A DNA stretch of 42,031 nt from Methylobacterium symbioticum. GTDB taxonomy: Bacteria > Pseudomonadota > Alphaproteobacteria > Rhizobiales > Beijerinckiaceae. The stretch is taken from positions 1-42,031 of the forward strand of contig NZ_CABFPH010000047.1 in assembly GCF_902141845.1 (NCBI RefSeq), written 5' to 3'. Numbering within the stretch: position 1 is the first letter of the stretch; the number at the start of each line of letters is the position of its first letter. The position numbers were made by a program, and so were the translations under genes. This document shows positions 24,559-33,269 of this stretch, piece by piece. Below the pieces are notes generated by a model. The model was not told the origin of the DNA. It saw only the letters and a list, made by a program, of their open reading frames with translations, and searched no databases.

Positions 24559-25728
24559 TCACCCCTCCGGCGGGAAGGCGACGAGGCCGGCCTGGGGCAC
24601 GAGGAGGCCGATCTCGGTGCCCGGGGCGTGGGTGGCGAGCGCCCCCTGCCCCGGCATCCGCACCACCACGCGCCCGTCCGCTCCCGAACCCTCCGCGAGG
24701 CCCGGGTCGAGGTCGGCGTGCAGGTCGATATGCGAGCCCTGATAGACGAGGGCGGCGACCCGGGCCGGCAGGGTGCCGGGCTCGCCCGCGGGGCGTACGG
24801 TGAGATGATCCGGCCGCACGAACACGTCGACCGCCGCGCCCGGCGCGCAGTCGCGCAGGGTGCCGGCCTCGACCTCGCGGCGCAGGTCGCGGATCGCCAC
24901 GGTGGCGCGCTCGGCCGTGCAGGATTCGAGGCGCGCGGGCAGCCGGTTCACGTCGCCGATGAAGCCCGCCACGAAGCGGTCCTGCGGGTGGCGGTAGACC
25001 TGATCCGGCGTGCCGATCTGGCGGATGCGGCCGGCCGACATCACCACGATGCGGTCGGACATGCTGAGCGCCTCGCCCTGGTCGTGGGTGACGAAGACCG
25101 TGGTGACCCCGAGCCGGCGCTGGATCTCCTTCAGTTCCACCTGCATCGCGCCGCGCAGGTTCTTGTCCAGCGCCGAGAAGGGCTCGTCGAGGAGCAGCAC
25201 CTTCGGCCGGATGACCAGCGCCCGGGCCAGCGCCACGCGCTGCTGCTGGCCGCCGGAGAGCTGGCGGGGCGAGCGGTCGGCGAAGCCGGACAGCTTCACG
25301 AGGTCGAGGGCCTGCCCCACCCGCTCGGCGATCTCGCGCTTCCCCACGCCCCGCATGCGCAGGCCGTAGCCGACGTTCTTGGCCACGCTCATATGCGGGA
25401 ACAGGGCGTAGTTTTGGAAGACGATGCCGATCTGGCGCTCGTAGGGGGGCGTGGCCGTGACGAGGTCGCCGCCGATGAAGATCTCGCCCTCATCCGCCTC
25501 CAGGAAGCCCGCCATCAGGTTGAGCAGGGTGGTCTTGCCGCAGCCGGACGGCCCGAGCAGCGTCAGGAACTCGCCCTGCTGCACCTGCAGCCAGGTCTCC
25601 TCCAGCGCCGTGACCGTGCCGAAGCGCTTCACGACCCCGTCGAGGCGCACCGCCGGCGCGGGCCGGGGGCTCGGGGAGGCGCCGGGCAGGTTCGCCGGCG
25701 GGGAGAGATCAACGGCCTTGCTCAACAT
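24559..25728 (-). CDS. ABC transporter ATP-binding protein (PotA/polyamine-iron type)
   Basis: 389-aa ATPase of the spermidine/putrescine/iron uptake class. Walker [10 protein letters not shown] at 59-67, Q-loop region [10 protein letters not shown] at 103-112, signature LSGGQQQR at 157-164, Walker [12 protein letters not shown] with Asp181-Glu182, and H-loop His215. The C-terminal third is a TOBE-like regulatory domain. The unusually long Pro-rich N-terminal leader (about 25 residues) is odd, and an internal start cannot be excluded. The gene overlaps the permease gene by 20 bases. It powers import through the two adjacent permeases. Confidence 0.93.
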   Translation of the reverse strand: MLSKAVDLSPPANLPGASPSPRPAPAVRLDGVVKRFGTVTALEETWLQVQQGEFLTLLGPSGCGKTTLLNLMAGFLEADEGEIFIGGDLVTATPPYERQIGIVFQNYALFPHMSVAKNVGYGLRMRGVGKREIAERVGQALDLVKLSGFADRSPRQLSGGQQQRVALARALVIRPKVLLLDEPFSALDKNLRGAMQVELKEIQRRLGVTTVFVTHDQGEALSMSDRIVVMSAGRIRQIGTPDQVYRHPQDRFVAGFIGDVNRLPARLESCTAERATVAIRDLRREVEAGTLRDCAPGAAVDVFVRPDHLTVRPAGEPGTLPARVAALVYQGSHIDLHADLDPGLAEGSGADGRVVVRMPGQGALATHAPGTEIGLLVPQAGLVAFPPEG

Positions 25729-26527
25729 TCAGCACCTTGCCGAGCCCGAGGAACGTATTGGCGACGGTGAGCAGGGCGGCCGTCACCGCGATGTAGATCA
25801 CCGAGACCGCCGCCAGCGTCGGATCCGCGAATTCGCGGACATAGCCGTACATCGCCACCGGCAGGGTCTGGGTCGCCTGCCCCGTCACGAAGAGCGAGGC
25901 GGTGAACTCGTTGAAGGAGAGGATCGCCGCGAACAGCCAGCCGCTGACGAGGCCGGGCGCCAGCAGCGGCAGGGTGATGGTGGTGAGCACCCGGCCCGGC
26001 CGCGCCCCGAGGCTCGCGGCGGCGAGCTCCAGCCGCTCGTCGATGTTCTGCAGCGAGATGTAGACGCTGCGGATCACGAAGGGCAGCACCACGATGACGT
26101 GGGTGACCACCACCACCGCGAAGCCCCGCGCCGCGCCGAGCCCCGTCGCCAGGACCAGGAGCCCGAGGCCGATGGTGAAGTGGGGCACGATGAGCGGCGA
26201 GAGCAGCACGCCCTCGAGCGTGTCCTTGAGGCGGAAGGCGTAGCGCTTCAGCGCGATGGCGAAGCCGGTGCCCACGGCGAGCGCGATGGAGGAGGCCCAG
26301 GCCGTGACCACGAGGCTGTTCCACAGCCCCGTCTGGAAGTCGCGGTAGGTCAGGGCCCGGGTGAACCAGCGCGTGGAATATTTCGCCGGCGGGAAGCTGA
26401 GGATCGCCCGGTCGTTGAAGGCGGCGAGCGTCACCACGAAGGCCGGCAGCACGATGAAGGCCAGGATCAGGGCGACGAGCAGTGTGCCGGAGATCCCGAG
26501 GATCCGGGTGCGGAGGCCGCGGCGCAT
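25709..26527 (-). CDS. ABC transporter permease (PotC-like)
   Basis: 272-aa inner-membrane permease with six helices. The coupling EAA loop is visible as ELAAASLGARPGRVLTTITL near residue 180. The start ATG at 26527 overlaps the stop of the upstream permease by one base (TGATG), which fixes it. Forms the transmembrane dimer with the neighbouring PotB-like permease. Substrate class suggested by similarity: polyamine or other small cationic or organic-acid ligand. Confidence 0.92.
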   Translation of the reverse strand: MRRGLRTRILGISGTLLVALILAFIVLPAFVVTLAAFNDRAILSFPPAKYSTRWFTRALTYRDFQTGLWNSLVVTAWASSIALAVGTGFAIALKRYAFRLKDTLEGVLLSPLIVPHFTIGLGLLVLATGLGAARGFAVVVVTHVIVVLPFVIRSVYISLQNIDERLELAAASLGARPGRVLTTITLPLLAPGLVSGWLFAAILSFNEFTASLFVTGQATQTLPVAMYGYVREFADPTLAAVSVIYIAVTAALLTVANTFLGLGKVLNVEQGR

Positions 26528-27390
26528 CAATGGCCTCCCATCGCTTCGAGCGGCCGGGCGGCCCGGCGCACCGCCCACATCGTGCCGAGCGCCAGCACGA
26601 GCCCGGCGAGGCTCAGGGAGGCGGCGACCGGGAAATTGAAGGAGGACAGGCCGAGCTGGTAGACCAGCGTCGAGACCACGCCGACCTTGCCGCCGCCGAT
26701 CACCTGCGGCGTCGCGAAGGCGCTGAAGGTCCAGGCGAAGGCGGTGGTGAAGCCCGCCACCACGCCGGGCATGGAGAGCGGCAGGGTCACGGTGAGGAAG
26801 GCCCGCACCGGCCCGGCCCCGAGGCTCTGGGCGGCGCGCTCGTAGTCGCGGTCGATATGGGCGAGCGCCGCGGCCAGCATGATCACCATCACCGGCAGCG
26901 TCACGTGGACGAGGGCGATGATCACGCCGAGTTCGGTGAACATGAACTGGATCGGCCGCTCGATCAGCCCGAGCTGGCGCAAGCTCGCGTTGACGAAGCC
27001 GGTATTGCCGAGCACCACCGTCCAGGCATAGGTCCGCACCACCTCGCCCAGGAAGAGCGGCGTCACCGCCGTGACCAGGATGACGGATTTGAGCGCGACC
27101 GAGCGGGTCCGCACCAGCGCGTAGGCGACGGGATAGCCGACGACGAGGGTGATCAGCGCCGTCTCGAAGCAGATCAGCACCGTGTCGCGCAGCGCCCGCA
27201 GCACGATCGGGCGGCCGAGATCGGTGAAATTCTCCAGCGTGAGCCCGCCGACGTCGAGGGAGCCCGGCACGTAGGCGTGCAGGCTGTAGCGCAGGATCGC
27301 GGCCATGGCGGCGACGATCGCGGCGGCGACTAGCACGGCGGGGGTCACGAACAGGGGCAGGAAGGGCCTGCGGCGGATCGCGGGTCTCAT
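26527..27390 (-). CDS. ABC transporter permease (PotB-like)
   Basis: 287-aa permease, six membrane helices. EAA loop at YERAAQSLGAGPVRAFLTVT near residue 186. I start at the ATG at 27390, with GGAAGAG upstream; further upstream codons lie in a dispersed repeat and do not look like protein. It overlaps the PotC-like gene by one base. The repeat at 27426-27624 separates it from the binding-protein gene, the only sizeable break inside this transporter operon. Confidence 0.92.
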   Translation of the reverse strand: MRPAIRRRPFLPLFVTPAVLVAAAIVAAMAAILRYSLHAYVPGSLDVGGLTLENFTDLGRPIVLRALRDTVLICFETALITLVVGYPVAYALVRTRSVALKSVILVTAVTPLFLGEVVRTYAWTVVLGNTGFVNASLRQLGLIERPIQFMFTELGVIIALVHVTLPVMVIMLAAALAHIDRDYERAAQSLGAGPVRAFLTVTLPLSMPGVVAGFTTAFAWTFSAFATPQVIGGGKVGVVSTLVYQLGLSSFNFPVAASLSLAGLVLALGTMWAVRRAARPLEAMGGH

Positions 27391-27425
27391 GACTCTTCCG
27401 GTTGATCGACACGGGTGGAGCGAAA

Positions 27426-27624
27426 CCCCTCTCCCCGCTTGCGGGGAGAGGCCCGCAGGCACCGCGTCGTGCCTGCGGGAAGCGGAGGCGAAGCCGCAGC
27501 GGCGGTGAGGGGGCGGCTCCGGAGGAGGCTCTGTCGTTCAAGCCCCCTCAACCCCCGGCTGCCGCCTCGCCACGCGCCCCGGCGAGGGGGAGCGTGGGCC
27601 CACTCCCCGCGAGCGGGGAGTGGG
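27426..27624. repeat. Dispersed element, family C copy 1, inside an ABC operon
   Basis: About 200 bases. It starts CCCCTCTCCCCGCTTGCGGG (a hairpin CTCCCCGC/GCGGGGAG), followed by CCCGCAGGCAC/GTGCCTGCGGG, then GGTGAGGGGGCGGCTCCGG, GCCCCCTCAACCCCCGGCTG, and a closing hairpin CACTCCCCGC/GCGGGGAGTG. A second copy lies at 39602-39790 with the same order of parts. It sits between the binding-protein and permease genes. Confidence 0.75.
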
Positions 27625-27639
27625 AAGCCTGCCCGAGCC

Positions 27640-28674
27640 TCAGCGCGCCATGATGTTCTCGGCGAACCACTTGCGCCAGAGCGCCGTCTTCTCGGCCCGG
27701 AGCTTCGGGTCGATGTTGATGGCTTGGCTCTTCCACTGCTCGGCCGTGGTGAACACGCCGGGCAACTTGGCGGTCTCCGGGTCGACCTTGGCGTTGGTGA
27801 CGGTGGGGCTGCCCTTCTTGAGCTGGGCGATCTTGGCCTGCACCTCGGGGTCGAGGGCGATGTTGATGAACTTGTAGGCGAGCTCGGCCTTCTTCGAGCC
27901 CTTGTTGATCGCCACCGTGTCGATGCCGAGAACGCCGCCCTCCTTCGGGATCACCACGGTGATCGGCACGTCCTGGCCCTTCATGTAGTAGGCGTTCATG
28001 GTCAGCACGACCTGGACCGGGGTCTCGCCGGTGGCGATGAGCTGCTGGCTGTTGGCGTCGTTGGTGTAGAAGGCCCGGAAATTGGGCTTCAGCGCCTCGA
28101 GCTTGGCCTGGCCCTTCTCCCAGGTGGCGGGATCGGCGCCCGACAGGATCGCCGAGACGGCGATGATGTGGCTCGGGTCGAAATCCGGCGCGGCGATGCT
28201 GTTCTTCAGCTTCGGATCCCAGAGATCGGCCCAGGAGCCGAAGGTCATCCCCTTGGGCGCCAGGTCGGCGCGGTAGCCGATCGTGTAGACGTAGCCCCAG
28301 GTGCCGAGATGGGCGGGGCTGACCTTCGCCGGCTCGACGAGGTTCTTCGCATTCGGGATCTTCGACAGGTCGAGGGTCTCGAACAGCCCGTCATTGACGT
28401 AGAGCCAGCCGACATGGGCGGTGGTGAAGGTGACGTCGCTCTCCGGCGCGTCCTTGGCGAGCTTGGCCTTGTTCAGCCGGTCGATGGTGCCGCCGGTGAT
28501 GTACTCGACCTCGGCGCCGGTCTCGGCCTTGAATTTCGAGGCGATGGCCTCGTCGATCAGGTCGCGGAAACTGCCGCCCCAGGTGCTGACGACGAGCTTT
28601 TCCGCCGCCTGCCCCGGCGCGACCGAGGCGACCAGGGCCGTGAGGGCAAGGATGGGGGCCAGGTAGCGCTTCAC
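27640..28674 (-). CDS. ABC transporter substrate-binding protein (PotD-like)
   Basis: 344-aa periplasmic binding protein. I start at the GTG at 28674 because AAGGAG lies about eight bases upstream and a clean Sec signal peptide follows (MKRYLAPILALTALVASVA then PGQAAEK). The mature protein opens with KLVVSTWGGSFRDLIDEA, typical of the spermidine/putrescine-binding class, which includes importers for non-polyamine ligands. First of the four transporter genes, downstream of the HpaB-type gene. Its ligand probably is the growth substrate of the cluster (inference). Confidence 0.92.
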   Translation of the reverse strand: MKRYLAPILALTALVASVAPGQAAEKLVVSTWGGSFRDLIDEAIASKFKAETGAEVEYITGGTIDRLNKAKLAKDAPESDVTFTTAHVGWLYVNDGLFETLDLSKIPNAKNLVEPAKVSPAHLGTWGYVYTIGYRADLAPKGMTFGSWADLWDPKLKNSIAAPDFDPSHIIAVSAILSGADPATWEKGQAKLEALKPNFRAFYTNDANSQQLIATGETPVQVVLTMNAYYMKGQDVPITVVIPKEGGVLGIDTVAINKGSKKAELAYKFINIALDPEVQAKIAQLKKGSPTVTNAKVDPETAKLPGVFTTAEQWKSQAINIDPKLRAEKTALWRKWFAENIMAR

Positions 28675-28775
28675 GCTGTCAACTCCTTCGCGAGTGTTTC
28701 GCCGCAATGCCCTAGCAAACGCCGTGCCGATTTCTTGAAGTGTCGCGTAGAAATCGGAATCCATTCGGTGCTTGC

Positions 28776-28805
28776 AGTATGGATATCCTTGTCCTGTTCA
28801 TGCAA
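28776..28805 (-). promoter_or_regulatory. Possible promoter of the ABC transporter genes
   Basis: On the minus strand, TTGCAT (28805-28800) and CATACT (28781-28776) are separated by 18 bases in a locally AT-richer 223-base gap, about 100 bases before the binding-protein start. This resembles a housekeeping sigma promoter. It would allow transporter expression independent of the monooxygenase gene. Confidence 0.35.
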
Positions 28806-28897
28806 TACGGATCGCAGGCCGGATCCCGACCTGCGATCGACTTGCGCACCGGAACCGGCGCGCCGTTTCCCACCGCGGCTCCGCGGAGCCGCGGCGC

Positions 28898-30355
28898 CTA
28901 TCGCTCCGCCCCGCCGAGGATCCGGTCGGACAGGCCGGCGGATTTGCGCACGAAGTCGAGCGGCCCCGCGAAGTCGAAGCTGTTGTAGACCGCCGCCAGG
29001 TGGTTGAAGTGCGGGGCCTGGGCGAACTGCACGAAGGTCAGCCGGTGGCCGGCATAGTCCGAGTTCAGGAGATCGCGGGCGAAGGCCAGCAGCTTGCGCC
29101 GGTCGTCGGCCTGCCACTGGTCGTTGAGGCTGTAGAACTTGTTCAGCCATTGGCCCGAGCCCTCCGCCGCGAAGGCGTCGGCGTTCGGGGTGATGCAGAT
29201 CTGGCCGCCGCACAATTCGCGGGCGATGTGCATCATCGCGGGCAATTGCGAGCAGGCGAAGACGCGGCCGGCATAGAGCATCGATTGCTGCGGCATCAGC
29301 AGGCCGCCGGGGCTGGTCTCCGCCATGGCGATCGAGGCGGTGAGGTGGGCGTTGATGCCCTCGCGGTAGCAGGCCAGATCCGCGAGCTTCTCCCGGACCG
29401 ATTGCAGCTTGTCGAGGCCGGTCTGCTTGGCGTTCCACATCGCCGCGCCGATCATCATGTCGGCGTTGTAGAGGAGGCGCAGGACGTAGGGAAAGGCGGA
29501 GTAGCGGTGCAGCGTCGCCCGCACGTGCTGGGCGGCGCGGGTGTGCCGGTAGAAGAACACGTCCTCCCAGGGGATCAGCACGTCGTCGAACACCACCAGC
29601 GCCTCGACCTCGTCGAAGCGGTTGGCGAGCGGATAGTCCGCCGGGCTCGACTTGCCGGCAAAGCCTGAGCGGCAGATGTGCTTCACGCCGGGCGCGCCCA
29701 TCTTCACGATGCAGCCGACCGCGTAGTCGGACAGCTTCTCGCTGCTCCAGGCGCCGACGGTGGGCTTCAGGAAGGCCTGGTCGGCATAGGCCGAGGCGGT
29801 CTCGTACTTGGCGCCGCGGACGATGATGCCGGCATCGGTCTCGCGGGTGACGCGGACCATCATGTCCGGGTCCTGCTCCTGCGGGGGCCGCGAGCGGTCG
29901 CCCTTCGGGTCGGTGTTGGCGGAGACGTGGAACACGTCCGTCTCGATCACGGCGCGCACGTGCCGGTCGATGTTGTCGGCAAAGCGCGGGTCGATCTCGG
30001 CGAGCACGTCGCGCCCGTCCATCAGCGACCACATCTCGCCGATGGTCTCGTCGCCGACGCGGGTGACGACGCCGCCGATATCCTTCAGGACGAGGTCGAT
30101 GGCCTTCGTCTTGTCGTGCCAATCCTTCTGCTCGCGGGGCGGGCGGTAGAAGATCGGCTTGCGCTGGTTGTCCTCGACGTAGGTGAGCCGGTCCTGATAG
30201 GCCGCCTCGTGCTGCATGTCGTACATGCGCGCCTTGACGTCGATGATCGGCTTGAGCGCCGGGTGCCGCGTGATGTCCCGGACCCGTTCGCCGTCGATCC
30301 AGACCTCGCGCCCGTCGCGCAGGCCTGCGCGGTACTCGTCCCCGGTGCGGATCAT
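28898..30355 (-). CDS. HpaB-family flavin-dependent monooxygenase (4-hydroxyphenylacetate 3-hydroxylase type)
   Basis: 485-aa large component of a two-component flavin monooxygenase with an acyl-CoA dehydrogenase-like fold. It uses free reduced FAD and O2 to hydroxylate an aromatic (usually phenolic) substrate. Family landmarks include the N-terminal MIRTGDEYRAGLRDGREVWI, the DPDMMVRVTRETDAGIIVRG region near residue 165, and the C-terminal FVQFAQAPHFNHLAAVYNSF. Start at the ATG at 30355, with GGAG eight bases upstream; upstream in-frame sequence is a repeat. No separate HpaC reductase is in this cluster. The only flavin reductase in the window is the fusion at 16966-18168. Substrate could also be a pyridine or other heterocycle. 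Confidence 0.9.
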   Translation of the reverse strand: MIRTGDEYRAGLRDGREVWIDGERVRDITRHPALKPIIDVKARMYDMQHEAAYQDRLTYVEDNQRKPIFYRPPREQKDWHDKTKAIDLVLKDIGGVVTRVGDETIGEMWSLMDGRDVLAEIDPRFADNIDRHVRAVIETDVFHVSANTDPKGDRSRPPQEQDPDMMVRVTRETDAGIIVRGAKYETASAYADQAFLKPTVGAWSSEKLSDYAVGCIVKMGAPGVKHICRSGFAGKSSPADYPLANRFDEVEALVVFDDVLIPWEDVFFYRHTRAAQHVRATLHRYSAFPYVLRLLYNADMMIGAAMWNAKQTGLDKLQSVREKLADLACYREGINAHLTASIAMAETSPGGLLMPQQSMLYAGRVFACSQLPAMMHIARELCGGQICITPNADAFAAEGSGQWLNKFYSLNDQWQADDRRKLLAFARDLLNSDYAGHRLTFVQFAQAPHFNHLAAVYNSFDFAGPLDFVRKSAGLSDRILGGAER

Positions 30356-30498
30356 CTCGAAGCTCCGTGCTGGTCTGATCCGAAATCTGGACCGGCCGGG
30401 CGACGCGATAAAATACGATTTCAGGAGGGCTCTGGATCGGGTTTCTTGATGCAGGAGGGCCGATCCACCTGTGCGGGCGCGGACTGGACGAGAAGGCG

Positions 30499-30690
30499 CG
30501 GGTCCCCTCTCCCGTTCGGGAGAGGGACAGGGTGAGGGTCGAGAATTGTCCGGATTGATCGGAACGGCTGCTCGCGGATCCCCTCCCCGCAAGGAGGAGG
30601 AGAGGCAGCGCTGACTGACGCGACCTCTCCGTAGAGTTCTCGTCCCTCACCCCAACCCTCTCCCGAACGGGAGAGGGGGCCTATCGCGGA
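30499..30690. repeat. Composite intergenic repeat, family D copy 2
   Basis: The left arm GGTCCCCTCTCCCGTTCGGG followed by AGAGGGACAGGGTGAGGGTC and the right arm TCCCTCACCCCAACCCTCTC followed by CCGAACGGGAGAGGG are inverted copies, each with its own hairpin. About 100 bases lie between. It occupies half of the 405-base gap between the HpaB-type gene and the upstream dehydrogenase; the rest is the HpaB gene leader. Confidence 0.7.
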
Positions 30691-30760
30691 TCTGGTGAAG
30701 AGTCGGAAACCGGGATCCCGCTTCTGGACCTTCTCCGCGGTGGCCGGGAAGTCCCGCCCC

Positions 30761-31693
30761 TCAATAGCCCCGCGTCAGGTCCACCTGCTGCTCCGGCGGC
30801 TCGCCCCGGCGCACCCGGCGGATGTTCTCGGCCACCTGCCGGGCGGCGGACGCGGGGATCGCCACCGAGGCGAGGTGGGGCGTGACGAGCACGCTCTCCA
30901 TGCCCCAGAGGGCGTGGCCCTCGGGCAGCGGCTCGGTCTCGAACACGTCGAGCGTCGCGCCGCCGAGACGGCCGGAGGCCAGGGCCGCCACGAGCGCCGG
31001 CTCGTCGATGATGGCGCCGCGCGAGACGTTGACGAGCTTGGCGCCCGCGGGCAGCGCCGCGATCTCGGCCGCCCCGAGCAGGCGCCGGGTCTGGGGGGTC
31101 AGCGGCAGCATCACCACCAGGATCTCGGTCTCGCGCAGGAACGGGATCAGCGCCTCCTGTCCCGCATGGCAGGCGATGCCGGGCAGGTCCTTCGGCGTGC
31201 GCGACCAGCCGGACACCGTGAAGCCCTGGCGCGCCAGCTCCAGGGCGGCGGTGCCGCCGAGCTCGCCGAGGCCGAGCACGCCGACCCGGATCTCGCGGGC
31301 CTCGCGCGGGTGGACGTAGTGCCAGCGGCCCTGCCGCTGGGCCGCCTCGAAGGCCGGGATGTCGCGGGCGTAGCGCAGCACCGCGAACAGCACGTACTGC
31401 GCCATCATCCGCGCCATCTCGGGATCGGAGAGGCGGGTGACGGGCACGTCCGGCAGGTCGTCGCGGCCGGCCAGCGCATCGGCCCCGGCGCCGAGGATGG
31501 TGACGAGCCGAAGGCCCGGATGGCGCGCGAAGAAGCCCGCGGGCGGCTTCCAGACCAGGGCGTAGCGGACGTCGTCCTCCGGCCCGATCGCCTCGGGGGT
31601 GCGGACGGCGAGATCCGGCAATTCCGCCTCCAGCGCCGCGCGCCAGGGCTCGACCGGATCGACCGCGCTCGCGAAGACCAGGGTCTCGCTCAC
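30761..31693 (-). CDS. D-2-hydroxyacid dehydrogenase (GhrA-like)
   Basis: 310-aa NAD(P)-dependent reductase of 2-oxoacids, glyoxylate/hydroxypyruvate reductase A-like. Rossmann motif GVLGLGELG at 138-146. Catalytic residues are Arg225 (NVSRGAIID), Glu254 (FETEP) and His273 (TPHLAS). It overlaps the dehydroquinase-like gene by four bases. In this cluster it may reduce an oxo-acid formed after ring cleavage, or serve general glyoxylate/hydroxypyruvate metabolism; the sequence does not decide. Confidence 0.9.
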   Translation of the reverse strand: MSETLVFASAVDPVEPWRAALEAELPDLAVRTPEAIGPEDDVRYALVWKPPAGFFARHPGLRLVTILGAGADALAGRDDLPDVPVTRLSDPEMARMMAQYVLFAVLRYARDIPAFEAAQRQGRWHYVHPREAREIRVGVLGLGELGGTAALELARQGFTVSGWSRTPKDLPGIACHAGQEALIPFLRETEILVVMLPLTPQTRRLLGAAEIAALPAGAKLVNVSRGAIIDEPALVAALASGRLGGATLDVFETEPLPEGHALWGMESVLVTPHLASVAIPASAARQVAENIRRVRRGEPPEQQVDLTRGY

Positions 31694-32145
31694 TTCGCCC
31701 CCTCCCGCACCAGCGTGGCGACCGCCGTGATGGCGAGCTCGTAGCCGAGGCCGCCGAGGCCGGCGATCACGCCGGTGGCCGCCCGCGACACGTAGGAATG
31801 GTGGCGGAAGGGCTCGCGCTTCCAGATGTTGCTCATATGGGTCTCGATGATCGGGCCGGGAAAGGCGAGCAGCGCGTCGAGGATCGGCACCGAGCTGTAG
31901 GTGAGCCCGGCGGCGTTGATGACGAGGCCGGCCTTCGTCCCCCGCCCCTCCTGGATCCAGTCCACCAGCACGCCCTCGTGGTTCGACTGCCGGAAGTCGA
32001 GGGCGACGCCGATCGACGCGGCGTGGCGCTCGCAGCGGGCCTGGAGCGCGGGGAAGCTCTCGCTGCCGTAGGTGCCGCTCGGGTCGAGCCCGTAGAGGTT
32101 GGCGTTCGGGCCGTTGAGGAAGAGGATCGGGATGGGGGCGCTCAT
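31690..32145 (-). CDS. aroQ: Type II 3-dehydroquinate dehydratase-like protein, altered active site
   Basis: 151 aa, the normal length of type II dehydroquinases. Retained family residues: LNGPN (10-14), catalytic Tyr26 (TYG), Asn77, His103 (ETHMSN), Arg110 and Arg114 (REPFRHHS) and the C-terminal GLGYELA. Two substrate-site residues differ. The lid Arg (R19 of the M. tuberculosis enzyme, GxREPxxYG) is Asp21, in GLDPSGTYG, and the conserved His of the LTHTS motif is Tyr83 (LTYSS). It may therefore act on a related cyclic hydroxy-acid rather than dehydroquinate. It lies between a LysR gene and an overlapping dehydrogenase gene, i.e. in a catabolic setting rather than an aro operon. Confidence 0.82.
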   Translation of the reverse strand: MSAPIPILFLNGPNANLYGLDPSGTYGSESFPALQARCERHAASIGVALDFRQSNHEGVLVDWIQEGRGTKAGLVINAAGLTYSSVPILDALLAFPGPIIETHMSNIWKREPFRHHSYVSRAATGVIAGLGGLGYELAITAVATLVREGAK

Positions 32146-32227
32146 CGGGGGCTCTCCAGGGGCGGAATCGGTCGAGGCAGGCGCATGCTTCCCTGCCCCC
32201 GCGGCCTACGGGGCGCGGGGATGGTCC

Positions 32228-33178
32228 TCATCCCCGCTTCACCCGCCTGTCGGTGGCGGGGGCGACCATGCCGGGGATGTAGGCATCCGAGATGAAGGCC
32301 CGGCAATGGCTCTCGAAGGCCTCGACGAGGCGCGAGCGGTTGAGCTGCTTCAGCCGGGCGAGGCCGATGCGCATCGGGCGGTGCGTGCCGGCCAGCCGCA
32401 CGCGCACGAGCCGCTTGCCGTCGAGGGCGAGGTCGGAGCGGGGCCGCACGTTGAACAGGGTGTAGCCGTAGCCGTTCGCCACCATGGTGCGCACCACCTC
32501 CTGATGGGCGGAGCGCGCGGCGATCACCGGCTGCAGCCCCTCGGCCATGAACAGGGCGAGGAAGTATTCGCGGCTGAGCGGCAGGTCGAGCAGGATCATC
32601 GGCTCGCCGACGAGGTCGGCGATGGCGACCGCGGCGCGGCCCGCGAAGGGGTGCCCCTCCCCCACCAGAACGTGCGGCGGCAGGTCGGCGAGCGGCGTGA
32701 AGTGGATGTCGTCGGGCACCTGCAGGTCGTAGGTGAGGGCCACCTCGGTCTCGGAGCGGCGAAGACCGGTGATGAGCTGCTCCTGGTCGCCCTCGACGTA
32801 GCGGATCCGGGTCGCGGGATAGGCCGTGGTGAAGGCGTGGCTGAGTTCCGGCACCAGCATCGGCGCGAGCGTCACCATGCAGCCGAGCGAGAGCGGGCCG
32901 CGCACCTGGCTGCCCGATTCCGAGGCCAGGGTGTAGAGCCCCTCGGCCTGGGCCACGAGCACCTTGGCCTCGCGCAGGATCTCGCGTCCCGCCGGCGTCA
33001 GCGACAGCCCCTGCGCGTGGTGGCGGACGAAGAGCTGCACCGAGAGTTCCCGCTCCAGATGCGCGATCGCGGTCGAGATCGAGGGCTGCGAGATGTGGAT
33101 GCGCTCGGAGGCCAGGGTGATGCTGCCCGTCTCGCCCGCGGCGATGAAGTATTCGAGCTGGCGCAGGGTGAACCGCAT
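32228..33178 (-). CDS. LysR-type transcriptional regulator
   Basis: 316 aa. The N-terminal winged helix-turn-helix covers residues 1-60 (LRQLEYFIAAGETGSITLAS, then ISQPSISTAIAHLE) and a linker helix follows. The effector domain spans about 93-300. It is transcribed in the same direction as, and 82 bases upstream of, the dehydroquinase-like gene instead of divergently. Its effector domain is the closest relative, within this window, of the domain fused to the flavin reductase at 16966-18168: colinear without gaps, about 64 of 130 positions identical by hand count. I infer that both sense the same or similar ligand, probably the substrate of this cluster. Confidence 0.93.
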   Translation of the reverse strand: MRFTLRQLEYFIAAGETGSITLASERIHISQPSISTAIAHLERELSVQLFVRHHAQGLSLTPAGREILREAKVLVAQAEGLYTLASESGSQVRGPLSLGCMVTLAPMLVPELSHAFTTAYPATRIRYVEGDQEQLITGLRRSETEVALTYDLQVPDDIHFTPLADLPPHVLVGEGHPFAGRAAVAIADLVGEPMILLDLPLSREYFLALFMAEGLQPVIAARSAHQEVVRTMVANGYGYTLFNVRPRSDLALDGKRLVRVRLAGTHRPMRIGLARLKQLNRSRLVEAFESHCRAFISDAYIPGMVAPATDRRVKRG

Positions 33179-33269
33179 CAGCGGTTCTTAGCCGCCCGCC
33201 GCGCATCCGGAAACGCGCCGCCGCGTTCTGCACAGGCTTCCACCGGGCCGCCGCTCATGCGCGCGGGGT

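Noticed and set aside
24559..28674. Assignment as a true spermidine/putrescine importer
   Set aside because: The class also imports opines, thiamine, aromatic acids and others; the catabolic neighbours argue against a firm polyamine call.
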